DNA of 64,000 nucleotides from Auanema rhodensis (Eukaryota; Nematoda; Chromadorea; Rhabditida; Rhabditidae), in assembly GCA_964057225.1 (NCBI GenBank), contig OZ059897.1:11842001-11906000 (forward strand), given 5' to 3'. Made by a program: the position numbers and the translations under genes. The notes under the pieces were generated by a model, which searched no databases, had not been told where the DNA came from, and was given only the letters and a program-made list of their open reading frames with translations. Each line of letters starts with the position of its first letter. Positions within the stretch are counted from its first letter, which is position 1. Of this stretch, positions 38,260-51,700 are shown in pieces.

Positions 38260-38714
38260 ACTCTCCATAGCTACCTTTCTATAGTATAGCTTTTCTTTTT
38301 TCCTAATTATCTATTTCATAATAAAAAATAGTAAAAAAAAACAATTTTTATTTATGTATTATTATTCAAAGAAAAATAAAAAAAATTAGCACCAGTTCGA
38401 GTTTGAGCTACATACTATAAACAGTTATTCACAAATTATCTAATCAAATACGTACATGTTAATAATTATGAAGACAAATAATGAAATGTAATATATATAT
38501 ATATATAATACATAACCATTTTCATATAAAACTTAATTTTGTTGTTTAGATACCCGTTATATGATATTGAGAATGAATTACAAAAATATCATTGAACTAA
38601 AGGATAATTTGACATATTTCTTTTACATAATATATGTAATAGTCAAAGTTATTCAAAGATATACTATAAACTATATGTCTTATACTTTTTCTTAAAAGCA
38701 AATTCGAACATATA
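37386..38714. other. Spacer with a possible decayed coding relic and a long CT microsatellite
   Basis: 37400-38000 is less AT-rich than its surroundings. On minus it holds several short cysteine-containing frames separated by stops that I do not recognise; they may be the relic of a gene or element. 38186-38252 is an almost pure (CT)n tract of more than 60 bp. The remainder is AT-rich 3' flank of the ammonium transporter. Confidence 0.45.
38186..38252 (+). repeat. (CT)n microsatellite
   Basis: Uninterrupted CT dinucleotide run of more than 60 bases, continuing into CACTCT variants. Confidence 0.95.
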
Positions 38715-40880
38715 TCAGTTTTGGGGAACAACTTTGTTGTTACGTAATATATTTGATGTTGTGTTTGCAACTGAATCAACATCTGCTGGTGGTGTAGTCA
38801 GACGCATTTGTGGTGCACGTACAAATCGAACAGATGAGCTGATGGGAACGGTCGCTGATGCTGAAGCGGATGAAACAGCTATATTGGAAGCAGGTGGAAG
38901 ATCTTCAACATGCTTACCTGGCTCATCTCGAGCCGAAGTCACAATGGCTGTTGATGACGACGACTGCGACGACTCATTTGGTTCCGTGTCATTTGCACGT
39001 GATGCATCATTGTTGATATCATTAGTTGATGTTTTAACATAGACTAAACCACGATTTGATTGTGTTTGTGGTTCAATTTGTATAGAAGTTGAATGATTGT
39101 TTGAATTATTTGGATAATTCAAAGATTGTGGACCCTTTGATGATAAAGATGACGGTGATGATGTTCGATTAGTTGATACACGACGATGTTGTAAAACATT
39201 TGCAGTTGTTCCATTATTAATATCTAAAATGAAATATTTTTAATTCTAAAAGAAGAGATATACATACTTCCATTATTAAATTGTGCTGATGCTATGGCTT
39301 CTTCTTCTAATCGTTTTTGACGAGCTAGCTCCATTCGTTTTGAACGACTTTTTGATTTAGCCAACATCTTCCACTTAGCTATTGCCTTGGTAACAGTTTG
39401 AAAAGTTCTAAATTTGATTTATTCTTAATTAACTTGAATATATATTTCCGAATTAACCTAGTGCTCAGAGGCTTTTCCACAACATATCGAGCAACGTTAG
39501 TTCCTGCCAAGCCATGTTCAATGACGTCAGCACCAATTTGTTCCTCATAATCGGTGACACGCAAACCAAGAGGACTTTTAGATATTAACTAAATATGGAA
39601 TATATAATATAGTTAAAATATAAGAAACATACCACTAAAACTAAAAGTCCAAATAAGGCACTATATAGTAATATAGTTACAGTACACAGTAGCTGTATAC
39701 CTAGAAGAGTTGGATCACCAGAATATAGTAAACCAGATCGATATCCTGTAGCTCGATGCTAGAAGCATTTTTAAAAATTACAAAAACTAGCACAAATCCA
39801 AACCAAATATTTATCTTTTTCACAAAATATACCAACAGCAATCATGCCCCATATCGATGATGTTAAATGAATTGGTACTATTCCCACAGGGTCATCAATT
39901 TTGAATCTGTAAATGAACAAAAAAAAATTTTTGAAAATCTTATATAATAATTTTTAATTACTTTTCCAATAGTGGAAGAACGGAAATTGAAAAGGCTGCT
40001 GAAACGCCGCCTATGATTAACGCATGCCATGGGCGAGAAACAGCACAAAGAGCTGAAATTGTTGTTCTTTATACGAAATCCCTGATGGCGATATGAAAAA
40101 AACCTGTTATTGACACAATTGAAGATAATATTCCATTTATTAGAAAATTAACTTGCAGCTTTTTTGTTTTCACAAATGATATTACTATAGATGTAACTCC
40201 GCCGCCTATAGAACTCATAATCGTAGCTACAGCTGCTCTAAAAAAATAAAATCGATATTTTTTTTAATAATTAATAAATGCTCATGCTTTAATTGTTGAA
40301 AAAAAACGAAAAAAAAATTGAAATAGTTGCACACCTTGCTCCTAATCGCCATCTTCCTCCAGTTATACCCCATACTGAGCCAGCATTTATTCCAAACCAA
40401 CCCCACCATAACAGAAAAGTTCCTAAAAAATAAAATATTTTATGTTTAAAACTTTTTTTGTTTTTTTTTTGTCTTTTTTTGTTTGTTTTTTTGGAAAAGA
40501 ACAAGAAAAATGTTACCTAGTAAGGCATTTGTTGGTGAACTCATTTGATGAACACTATCCTCATGAAAACGGTTTCTTCTTGGTTTCAAATACACCGTTG
40601 CAATTAAACCAATAATTCCACCAACCATATGAACCTGGATTTGAATAATTTTCTTCCTTTTTCATCATTTAAAACATAAAAAAATCAAAAAAAAAATAAA
40701 ACTTACAGCTGAACAACCTGCAAAATCTACGACACCCAGCTTATTAAAAAACCCTTCACTATCCCATACCCAGTGAGCAGGAAGAGCTTGAATTAAAATT
40801 ACAAGACATCCCAATAATATATAAGATTTTAGTTTAGCTCTTTCAGCAACAGCACCTGAAATTTAAAAAGAAGATTTTAA

Positions 40881-40928
<48 letters not shown>

Positions 40929-42061
40929 TTAACATTTCTTATATTTCTTTTATGCACTAAGTACTAATGAATGCTCAAAAATGACATTGCCAAATGCAAA
41001 ATAGTTTTCGTGTCATTCAACCTAAAACTACTCTTCTGACGTTTTTAGTTGCTAGATAAGTAATTGAGCTGTTTTTCATATGTTTTCTTTTCTGTTTTTT
41101 TTCTCATTTTTCCCTTTCTTTCAATATTTCTAAAATCTTTTTTTTTCACCTCATATCTCCCGCTTTTATAACATTGTTCGCTTACCCTCCACCCCCCATC
41201 TACAACTCCATCTAAAACTTTTAAACGAAGTCTGAAGCAATTTGAGTCAAAACCCAAATGTTAAACAAAAAAAACTATACTCAAGAATATTAGAATTAAA
41301 TTTTGAAAAAGAAAGAAAGACTATTACCGGAAACAATTGTGGATGCTGTTGTTGCTAAACTAAGTTGAAATAAAAACGCTGCATATGACCATCCTTCAGC
41401 ATTTACAGCTAAATCATCTCTGAAATAAAGATTTATATAATTATTATATATACTATATACTATATACATATATGTATATAAAATATTTTAATCTTTTTAT
41501 TTTCTTCATATTCGAAGATACATGATGTTTAGTATAATTTCAATAAAATATAATTTTTATAGCTTTATCAATTCAGACTAAAATTCAATTTTACCTGGTA
41601 GGATCATAAAAAAATCTTCCAAAACCTATGAAGGGATTCCGAAATGGTTCATAATCACCATATGATAATCCATAACCGACACTCCAATAAGATAAGCCAC
41701 CAAAAACAACATCAACGACATTTTTAACCATTATATTCACTTCATCTTTAGCGGATACACTTCCAGATTCTAGTAATCCAAAACCTGAAATTTTTAATCA
41801 ACTTTTATTATTTTCTAATTAAAAAGATAGAATTCAACCTGAATGCATAGTGAATATAATAAAACTGCTTGTAATAATCCATACAGCATCATCTTGGTAT
41901 AGTTTATCTACTTCAGGAGAAGTTACATTTTCAGCATAATGATGAATTTCTGAACAAAAATTAATATTTATCGGATTAAATTAATTGAATATAAGATATT
42001 GAACATTGTAAGATTACTTACGAACAATCTCCATATTGGATATGTTTGGAACAGTTGACAT
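38715..42061 (-). CDS. Ammonium transporter (AMT/MEP family)
   Basis: Fourteen exons on minus: 42022-42061, 41839-41949, 41595-41784, 41328-41419, 40707-40855, 40517-40634, 40335-40422, 40104-40237, 39962-40052, 39804-39906, 39633-39758, 39458-39588, 39268-39407, 38715-39223; 673 residues. Characteristic blocks in order: FGLLESGSVSAKDE, AFLFQLSLATTASTIVSGA, DFAGCSAVHMVGG (first pore histidine), GTFLLWWGWFGINAGS, DDPVGIVPIHLTSSIWG (second pore histidine) and GLRVTDYEEQIGADVIEHG. It forms a trimeric membrane channel for NH4+/NH3. The cytoplasmic tail of about 215 residues is long and Ser/Thr/Asn-rich, with a Lys/Arg/Glu-rich helix (RSKRMELARQKRLEEEA). A (TA)n run sits in intron 40856-41327. Confidence 0.95.
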
Positions 42062-43198
42062 TGTGAAAATGATTTGATGTTCATTCGCGATTTGAAAAAT
42101 TCATAAAAATCAGAATTTCTGTAAATATTTCATGTAATTATTAAGTTATTAAGTACAATTAGTGAAATAGGTTATAGATTAAAAATTATTTATATAAACT
42201 ATAAAAAAGACTGTGAAATTGCCAAATTTTGTGATTTTAGTTTGAAACGCAAAGCGTTTCAGTATTTGATGATTAGGGTTGAGTAGTAGATTGTGATGTC
42301 TCAATAGGCTCTAATTAAAAGAATATTCAACAACAAAAAATTCTGCACATCATATAATCAATAAAACTAAAATTTGTCAGAAAAATTATTTGTATCGAGT
42401 ACAACAAAGCGAAAACTTCATACGTTTAGAGAAAATATAAAAAAAATTCTTCTCCATTTTTATAATGAGCTCGAGCATATGAAAGATAATGAAATGCAGT
42501 TTTCTGTATACCATGGAAGAGTTTTTTTTCTAAAAAATTTGTTTTGAAAACGAAAAACAACAAAAATAGAAACAACAAACGTAATCATATTCTTTTAATC
42601 AAATTTAAACTAATATACATATGCCTTGTAATAGTTAGTAAATGAAAAAATATATAGACATAAATGTATATAAATGTAATCGATCATGATAACATGTTAC
42701 AAATACTTGAAAAATGGAGTAAAATCAAAGTAATCAAGCATGCTAAAGCTCAGGAAAGCCGATTAAGATGTATGTTCAAAGTTGACAGGAGGAAACTCTA
42801 TTGAAGGATTGATGATTCTGGAGATTGAAAGAAAGAGAATTGGCCAGAAATAAAAGAAAAAAAAAAGTTTTTTTTTCTACGAAAAGAATTTTTACTGATC
42901 CAAATATTATCAGCATTTTAGCTGAACGACTAATTGTTTTTTTTTTGCATTTTTTGAGACGATGAAAGGAAGTGTAAATATGTGTAAAAGACATAGATAC
43001 CTAGGGATATACCCAAAATAAACGATCATTTCAGTAGTTGCTTGGAGAAGAAGAAGAGGTGAATTTGTACTTTGTGGTGAAACGAAAAAGCTGGATAAAG
43101 GGATTGAAAGCTGAAGATATGTAGTGAATGGAAAAAGAGAATGATGGGAATAAGAGGGAATATGAGTGATTGAAAGAAGAAAAGATGGAAATAAAGAA

Positions 43199-43251
<53 letters not shown>

Positions 43252-46200
43252 GGGGGGGGGTGGAACGACCAAATGACTGGTAGAGAAGAGAATTTAGTTT
43301 CAATCGTTCCGCAATGGCAACTGATTTCCGGCAGAAGTAAACGGGTAATCACAGCAGCATTGGGTGTTTCATTCTGACGAGGACTCTCTCTCACACATAA
43401 GTCTTTCTCAGTATTTCTTTTATTTGCTGGTTGTGCACATATGGTGGACCAAATACAACTCTTTAGCTTAAAAAAAAGAAAGAATGTTCAGTAGGTAATA
43501 CGTGTATCTGGAGCTTTACGTTAACAACATATGAGAAATAAAATACAATTGGAAAAACTATCAAAAGTGGCGGAAGTGACTTATAAATGAAAAAAAATAA
43601 ATAGAGAGAAAAGATGGAAAAGTTAGTTTAGAATTGAAAAATGAGAGCTCAGCCGTTCGCAACTTATTCATTACACAAAATAATATGAAATTCACGTTAT
43701 TTTCCACGTAAAATAGCTTACGCTAATTTTTCAAACAATACCGCGAGAAATAAGGGAATGCACACGAAACAATGGCTTATTACAGATATGGAGGTTTCAG
43801 ACATTTGCTTCGTATTGAAAAAAAACGAAAAAATATTGGATATGGTTAGTAACGAAAAAATTGTATGTTATCTGATTTATATTTACAACAAAAAAAAGTT
43901 ATATGATTCGAGAGAGAATTATCAAAAAAAAAAATAAAGAATGAATAAAAGCTCAACTTATTTTTATTTTCTGTCTATCTCTCTCTCTCTCTTTCTCTCT
44001 CTGTCTGTCTGTCTCTCTTTTTTTTTCTCATTTTACATTTGTTAGTTAGTTCTTGTACTGATATTGTGTGCAAGAATGATACTATACTTGCAGCATGTTA
44101 ATTATAATGTGAAAACTGTGCCAGAACCAAGCTGGGCCTATCAAGCCTCTATTGATATAACAAAAAAAAATTTTTTTGTGATAAGAATTGAATTATGTTA
44201 TTAATTTGACAAAAATGAAAATGCTTAGTTATACATATATAGATATATAATATCTATAGATATACATATCTATAGATATTATATGTACATATATTAATAT
44301 ACAAGATTTTATTGAAAGTGATTTACATTATCTATATGTAATACTGGCATGTAAAAGACTTCTTGACAGGCTTCTAAAAGGAAGATATTTCTTTTATTCT
44401 TTGAAAGAAAGCAAATTTTAAGATTTGTCGTCAAGTATATCTCATAAACTCAATATTTCCCGTCATTTTTGTCATTTTTTTATTCAAATCTCTGAAACCC
44501 CTTGAGGCTTATTGATGTCCTTTAAGCAGATCAAGATTTGAATTGAGTCCGTTAACTATGTTGTTAGAATTCTATAAGTTTTATGAGAAAGCATGAATTG
44601 GAATGTATATATTCACTCAAAAAACTGATGAAAACATTCATTACTCGGGAATATTATCACATCATATTATAAACTATGTGAATTGTAATATCTCAAATAT
44701 AATTATGAAGTTTCTTTTGAGATAAATACATATAGCTTATTCTGTAAAATTTTATTTTATAGTTATTTTTATTATGATTTTATGTAAAAATACTCTATTA
44801 ATACCCTTAATAATTAACAAAATTTAAAAAAAAAAAGAATAAGAAAATAGAAAAGATGAATATGCTGTATGGTTCGTTTGAGGATAAAAATGGTTGCCAA
44901 GACAACTGACTCAGTTTTCCTTTCACAAAGCCATCCCAGTACCCGTAGACATATAACCCAATCTATTATATGGTGTTATCATTTTCTTGAAGAAATTAAA
45001 TATTATAACGAAAAAATTGAATTGAATATGTCTATATTACTTTTTGATCTCTCTATTTCTCTCTTTTTCTATATATAGATATAGATATATGTATATAATT
45101 ATATATAGTAAAACTGCAAGTAAAAGATTGAAAGGGATATCAAGAGTTCTAAGCTTAAGCTTATAATATGCTGAAAGAAATATGTAAATGGGCCATGTCA
45201 GAGTAGAAAAAGGTATAAGAAGAGTATGAACTGAAAATATTATTACGATGAAGTTGAACTTATTAGAAATCTATAGTATTGCTTCTTCATTAACTACAAA
45301 AGAGATGCGTTGAAGTTTAAAAGCTTGAACAAGACAGATGAAATATTGAACATATAATGGTTAAGCAATAAATAATTAATTTTTAAAAGAATATGATTTT
45401 TGGAAGAAATTTAAAGATGAAAATCTTCTTGTATTGTTTGAACCCTTCTTGTATATTTAATCATGTTAGTAGGTAAACAACGGTTTTCTTCTGACAAATA
45501 TATAATAATAGAAGATCAGGTACGGCAATAGAAAAATCAGACAAAAAAAAGTTTAAAAAATGAACAAAAACAAGAGTTGAAATTTTTTTTCATTTTAGAG
45601 CAATGCACAATGAAAAAAGATTCTATTGTTGAGTTATTTTTGAATTTATATTCATCTTCATTTGGCTATATTTTCTATTAAACACTGTGGAATCGGAACA
45701 GCATTTTTATTTTATTTGATTCAATAGATAAGCTTAGTAGAGCTTAATAAAAAAATATTTAAATATATCTAGTGTCATATACTATTTTAGAATATATACG
45801 TATACATATAGTCAGATAATGATTAATATATTTATAATGAAAATTACAGATTAGAGGACACAATATGGATGAAATGGCATGTAGTACGAATGCATATCAT
45901 ATGTATTCTAGCTGATATCAGTAAAATGTCGAGCGAAATATAATAAAAAGAAAAATATTCTCATGAGAACAACTGCAAACCTATGCACATTGGGCTTTTT
46001 ATATTTAAAAACCAACAAATTGGATGAAAACATCAAATATTTCGAAAAACTGAATATTAGAGTTATGTAAAACATAAAATCACAAAGAAAACTATTGAAT
46101 AGAAAAGTAGCTGAAGGCTCTGTGTGCTTATGGCTTCGTTCATATGACCGACAACATCTACTCAAAGATTTACCTACACATTCATTCCACTTCACTTCAT

Positions 46201-47312
46201 ATTAATTTTTTTCACAATATAATAATGATAAAACGATGTTGAAAATACTATCCATTCACTGTCCATATGATAGAAACAAAAGTTTTTTTCTTGTTTTTGA
46301 ATAATTTATTATTTAAAAAAATGTTTTGAAAATGAGAATATAGGGAATATTTAGTATTGTATAAGCATTGTTTAAGAATTTAAAATAATTCACCTTCACC
46401 TCTATAAGAAAGTTATTTACGGAAAACAGAACTTTTTAAAAGATCTAGCAAATGATCTCGAAAATGGTCTGAATGAGTAATTGAAAATTTTTTCTATATG
46501 TGTATTATCCTTAGCTTACTTTTCAAATTATCGATGTAAAAATTATTGAGAAGGGGAGGAGAGTTTGAAGTTGCAAAGTGCACCTCTTTTACGATAGCAT
46601 TTACGCTGCTTGCCTAATTTTGGCGATTTCTAAAATAGTTCGAACAAAACATAGTTTAAAGGTAGAAGAAAACATATAAGTTGAACTTGTAGTCTTAAGC
46701 ACTAAATTTAATAAACATACAATATATTGAACAGAAAAAAAAGTATTTATATTAGCTTTACTAATATTAAATCAATTAAATAATATATCCATATAACCAC
46801 ATTTTTCACTATTTTTGATTTTTCATTCATCTTTTACACTTGACCAAGTTGTAACTCTACTTTGACATTTATATGCTTTCAACGGCGACTATTATCCACC
46901 ACATTCATGACAAAATTAAATTTACTCAGTATTTCAGCAACTGAAGCATGATTTGTTTCTCTAAGCATTAATAAAGTTCAAGGATGCTTCCATTTTAGTG
47001 AAACAATTAATTATTAACCAAATTTTCAAAAATTGTCATAACTATTTCATATTCGCCATCCATATTTTAAACGTTTTACAAAATTTATTAATTCTTATTC
47101 ATAATGTAATTTATTTGAACTGTATTCAAAGATTGAACTTTATAATTTCTTCTTCTTTTAAACAAATCAATTATCGAACTAATATTTTATAGTGCACAAT
47201 ATAGAATTATAAAGTTACACTTATCATATAGGAAGAAATTAAAAAGCTCTGATTAGACTAGTCAGTCTCACAAAAATATATATATATGTATGTATATGAT
47301 ATTTTAAAAATA
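42062..47312. other. Gene-poor region of 5.2 kb
   Basis: Upstream region of the ammonium transporter and downstream region of ubc-6. It holds a GA/CT tract with G run at 43199-43260, CT-rich tract at 43975-44030, an AT palindrome near 44240-44290, and the small hairpin GAAACGC-AAA-GCGTTTC near 42243. Open frames over the microsatellites are artefacts. I recognise no gene. Confidence 0.5.
43199..43260 (+). repeat. (GA)n microsatellite with adjoining G run
   Basis: About 45 bases of GA repeats followed by GGGTGGGGGGGG. It gives long Leu/Ser frames on the minus strand that are not genes. Confidence 0.95.
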
Positions 47313-48438
47313 TTACATGTATGCTCTACGGGCTAATAAAACTCCGAACACTGCAAAAGATAATACACATAATGGTATAAATATAAATAACTGCATATCA
47401 CATGATGATGATTCCCGTATTTCATTTCTTGGCGAAGGGTTAACATTTCGAGGTATTGTACTATTTACTTGGGTATTTGATTCAGGACTTACTGTACTTG
47501 TTGCTGACTCAGCACCCTCTTCAGGATTATTAGAGGATGGTTTCTCCGTCTCGGATACGGACGAAGTTCTCGAATTATCATTTTCGTTCTGAACTTTTAA
47601 ATTTATTTTTCATGTTTTCACTAGAAGGCAAAAACCTTGAAGACGAGTTGAGTTGCCAACTTCTTTGCCTCTTCCATAGCTGAACCATCAACAAGAGGTT
47701 TAAGAGCAGTTTTCATACATATTCCACATTCCTTACAAGTCCACTCTAAGCTTCTATAAAAGAATATAAGAAATAAATTACGAAAAAACTTACTTTTTAG
47801 CTAATCTTTTCACCTCAGCCTCAGGATAGTCTAAGCCCCCAATTGCCCCCCTTGGGTCCGTTGGCATAAAACCAATTAAAGCAAGAATAGCTGTCCTAAC
47901 TAAAAAAATATATTTGAAAAGAACAAGAACAAAATAATTGAAGAGAAAAAACCCAGTTAAGAGATAAATATTACCTGACCATGACGGCAACCAAGTTTCA
48001 GGATGATATCCAGATATTGAGAGACAAATTTTTCTATTAAGTTCAAAACGACCATTTGGCTATAATGCAAAATAAAATGATATAAAATGAAATATTAATG
48101 CATACAGTCAATATAATCAAGTTGGGAGGCTTCATTGGATATTCGGAAGGGAATATTATTTTACCATGATAAATCCCACCGTCAAATTTTGTTTCTAAAG
48201 GACCTCTCACAGTGAAATGCCACTCAAATAAATTATCCTGAAATAGGGTATATCTATAAAAAAAAGTATATTTTTATATAAAACCTCAAGTGGTTGAGCA
48301 AAAAACATTTCGGTGGGTTCAGCTAACTCTGAGGCTTCCCTCATAAGTCTTTTTACACCTAAATATGCTATTCACGTTTTCTAGAAAACAATTTTGAAAC
48401 ATACCGGCACATTTGCTGTTATATTGAGGTGCTGCCAT
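47313..48438 (-). CDS. ubc-6: Membrane-anchored ubiquitin-conjugating enzyme (UBE2J/UBC6 type)
   Basis: Seven exons on minus: 48405-48438, 48285-48358, 48106-48237, 47975-48059, 47794-47899, 47636-47753, 47313-47588; 274 residues. The UBC fold occupies residues about 10-150: FHGT-like FEWHFTVRGP, GGIYHGKIIFPSEYPMKPP, and the active-site cysteine in NRKICLSISGYHPETWLPSW, typical of the UBE2J class in lacking the HPN motif. A Ser/Glu-rich linker leads to a C-terminal tail helix (LFIFIPLCVLSFAVFGVLL) that ends ARRAYM, anchoring it in the ER for ER-associated degradation. An extra WTCKECGICMK block lies after the UBC fold. It is divergent from the aka-1 gene by 317 bp. Confidence 0.94.
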
Positions 48439-48755
48439 GTTTTTTTAAAAAAATCTTCAATGAAACGATTTAACTTCAAGTTATAGAAAATAAGCAGTAA
48501 TTAAATGAGAATAATCGTAAAATTAAAAAAAAATAAAAGTACAATCAAATGAGAAAATCTACTAGGATCAATTAAATAATAAATATATTGCTCTAAAAAT
48601 TAAGAAAAGCTTTATTTTAAGCATATCACACGTGTGACTACGCGTACGCAAATTGACGTCCTTGTACTGTATATGGTAACTTTGCTCCATCTTATTATAA
48701 TCGCAACGCTAGTATCATCTGTTTGCTTATGTATAACTAACTTTTATTTCAGAAA
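48439..48755. promoter_or_regulatory. Divergent promoter region between ubc-6 and aka-1
   Basis: 317 bp separate the two start codons. It contains CACGTGTGACTACGCGTACG near 48629, locally GC-richer than its surroundings. TTATTTCAG, 3 nt before the aka-1 ATG, is a probable trans-splice acceptor. No other gene. Confidence 0.5.
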
Positions 48756-51700
48756 ATGGATGTGGTTCCAGATATGGACGATCTTCTGGATGAAATAGAA
48801 GATACAATAAAAAATACTAATGGACTAAACAATAATGCTGTAAATATTTCTGAAAATACTAAAGTATGTGTTATTTCTTTGTTTTTAACATTACGCATTT
48901 TTGTTAAGATTACTGCTAATATCCAATCAACTAACGAAATTATTGAACATAATCATACTTGCGTGGGTCAAGTAATAGGTATTACATTAACTTTACAGGC
49001 TCTTGTGCAGCATATATGTATTTATAGATGAATGTAATCCAATTAAATTTCAAAATAATGATCAAATTTGCGAAAAAGCTGTTAATGAATCTTGCGAAGT
49101 AGCTGTCAATGAATCTTGCGAAGAAGCTATGAAAGAATCATATGGAGAAGCTCCCACTAAATCATATGAAAAAGCTCCCAGTGAATTATCTGAAGAAACT
49201 GTCAGTGAATCACAAAAAGAAACTACCAACGTCCCTTTTGAGGAGATTTCTAACCAACTCTCTGAAGATCAAGACACCGAACAGCAACTTCAAACTACAG
49301 AAGTTAGCAATTCTGATGTAAGTTTTATATTTATATGTTGTATGTAACAGTTTATTTTCAGACTTTACATGATGACCACATTGAGGATGAGGACAATATG
49401 GACTACGAAGATACGTTACGTTATCTTAATAGTTTTTCTATTTCAACCGATTGTAAGCAGCTTATATTTTTGGGTTTTTTCACCATTTTCTATTGCAGTA
49501 CTTGAAAAACCTTTGATTAATTCGGACTCTACTGACGCAGCAATTTTAAATACTTCAACAGGTCTCTGTAGTGAGCCGGATGAATCTAGTTTACCAGGTT
49601 TGAAAATTAAATTAGATAAAAAAGTAAGAAAACATTTAGATTCCAATCGCTCCGAAGTTGATGAAAGTATAGAGCATAGAGATACTATGTTGATGTGTGA
49701 AAGCGATTGTATATACGATGAAACACAAGGTATAAACATCGTAATCCCAGACGCATCTTTTACCATATAGTTCAGATGACTTTGATTCAGTAGGTTCTAA
49801 CAATGATCCTATTGAAAGTGCAGCAGTAATGACTGCTGATAATCTCTTAGATGATGTAAGCGATGAAGTAGAGCAGGCTATTCGTGAACATTTTAATACA
49901 TCTGCCCCATTACTCAATGACGAGCCTTATCTTCAAGAGCCGGATTATTCATTAATAGTTGAAGCAGATGACAAAGATCTTACTGCGGAAACGCCAACTG
50001 TAGCTGTAGAAAGCTCACTTCATGAAGATTGTAATATAAATACGAAAACAATGGACGAAGAAGACGTTGTTGTAATGGCTGATGAACAAGATTATGACAA
50101 TAATGTTTATTCTACAATTGAATGCCAGTCTTCTCCTACAAGTGAATTTAAGTAAGTTTTTCTAGAGTTTATGTTGTATTTTTATTATTTACAGCGAAGC
50201 TTCGACTTCTAGCATTACTGAAACATTTGAAGATGATGATAGTACAACGGCACATAACGTGGTATTTAGCATATTATTTATCTGTAACATTTTTTTGCTA
50301 TTTCAGTCAATTGCAACATTCCATGATTTGGGAGAAGAATCGAGCTCTAATCGCTTAACCGAAAGTGAACTAATGCTTGGAAAAGTGAGCTCTGAATTGT
50401 TTGTTTAATTACCGTATTTATATTAAGACTAAGCCATATTGGATTCCTGATTCTGATTGTTTTTCATGTATGTTGTGTGACTTAAGGTTTTCGTTTTTGC
50501 TACGTAGACATCACTGTCGGTAAGTTTTTTATATCTATATCTATTTCACTCTTATTTTTTTCATTTGTCGTTATTCCTTTTTAGAGCATGTGGCAGAGTT
50601 TTATGTGCTGCATGTTGTAGTGAGAAAGCGTATTTACAATATATGGCCGATGATCCAAAACAGGTAGTTCAGTTATACTTCAAATATTTAAGGTAATCGT
50701 TACATTTAGGGTCCCACTCGTGTGTGTACGCCTTGTTGCACTATGCTGACTAAAATAGAAGAATATGAGAAAATATTAGCTGAAGAAAGGTATGTTGACT
50801 ATACGTTTGATTGTTCACTTATATTTTGTAGGAGCAATGAGGAAACTGTAAGAGTAAAAGGAGTTTTGAAAGTGCGGGCTGCGTCCACGGGAGAACCATC
50901 GGATCAACCTTCGTCATCTGAAACAGTAGACACTTCGCAAGGAACACAACGTAGAAGTGTGATGTTCAGGTGAATATAATTGTGTGATTTGTTTTCACAA
51001 TTTTTTTGCAGGGATGGCACAAAACCAGGTACAGCAACACAAGATCAAGAAGAGCAGGAGAAAAGCACAGCTATTAAACCTAAAAAGGTTTCCAAACTAG
51101 CTTTGAAATTAATATAAACATAATTTCAGAAATCGCGTAAAAGACAATCTGTTCAAAGAAGAATAATGCAGCTGAAGCTCGAAGATCAATTGCAAAGTCT
51201 ACTACCAACGCCGGAAGCTTCGCAATTTTTAATAGCAGGTTCTAATGATGAGCCTGAGCGGATTGATGTATGCCAAGCTGAAGAAATATTAAGATCACTA
51301 AAAGTGCTCAAAGTTTTTCTTAAAAAGAATCTTCTAGTCGACATTGCAATAACAGAAGGTTCTTTCGTAATAGGATTATTTTTTTCAGTTTTATTTTCAG
51401 TGAATGATCTTAGTGTTTGGGTAGTTGCATCGACTGGTTTTTCCATAATTGGACAAAATGAAGTTGCATTTTGCTGGTTGCGAGAAGAAAATGAGTATTG
51501 TGTTCCTATTAATGTTTTAGAACGAATATCTCAAGTTTGTTTATACTAACTCGTTGTCTATGTCAGGTGTTTTTTCAGATTTTTGTTTCTGCTTGTGAAG
51601 TCCATGCTGATGGTGTACAGTGTATAGAAGAACGGTTTCCAGTATTGCATTCATCTTCGGAGTTTTCTCCCCCATTAACAAGGCATATTTTATTCTTTGA

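Noticed and set aside
43026-43394. Three overlapping 90-122 residue Leu/Ser-rich frames on minus
   Set aside because: They are translations of a (GA)n microsatellite in all frames, with no motif or consistent splicing.
47317-47592. 91-residue plus-strand frame
   Set aside because: Shadow of the last ubc-6 exon, whose minus-strand frame ends with a membrane anchor and stop.
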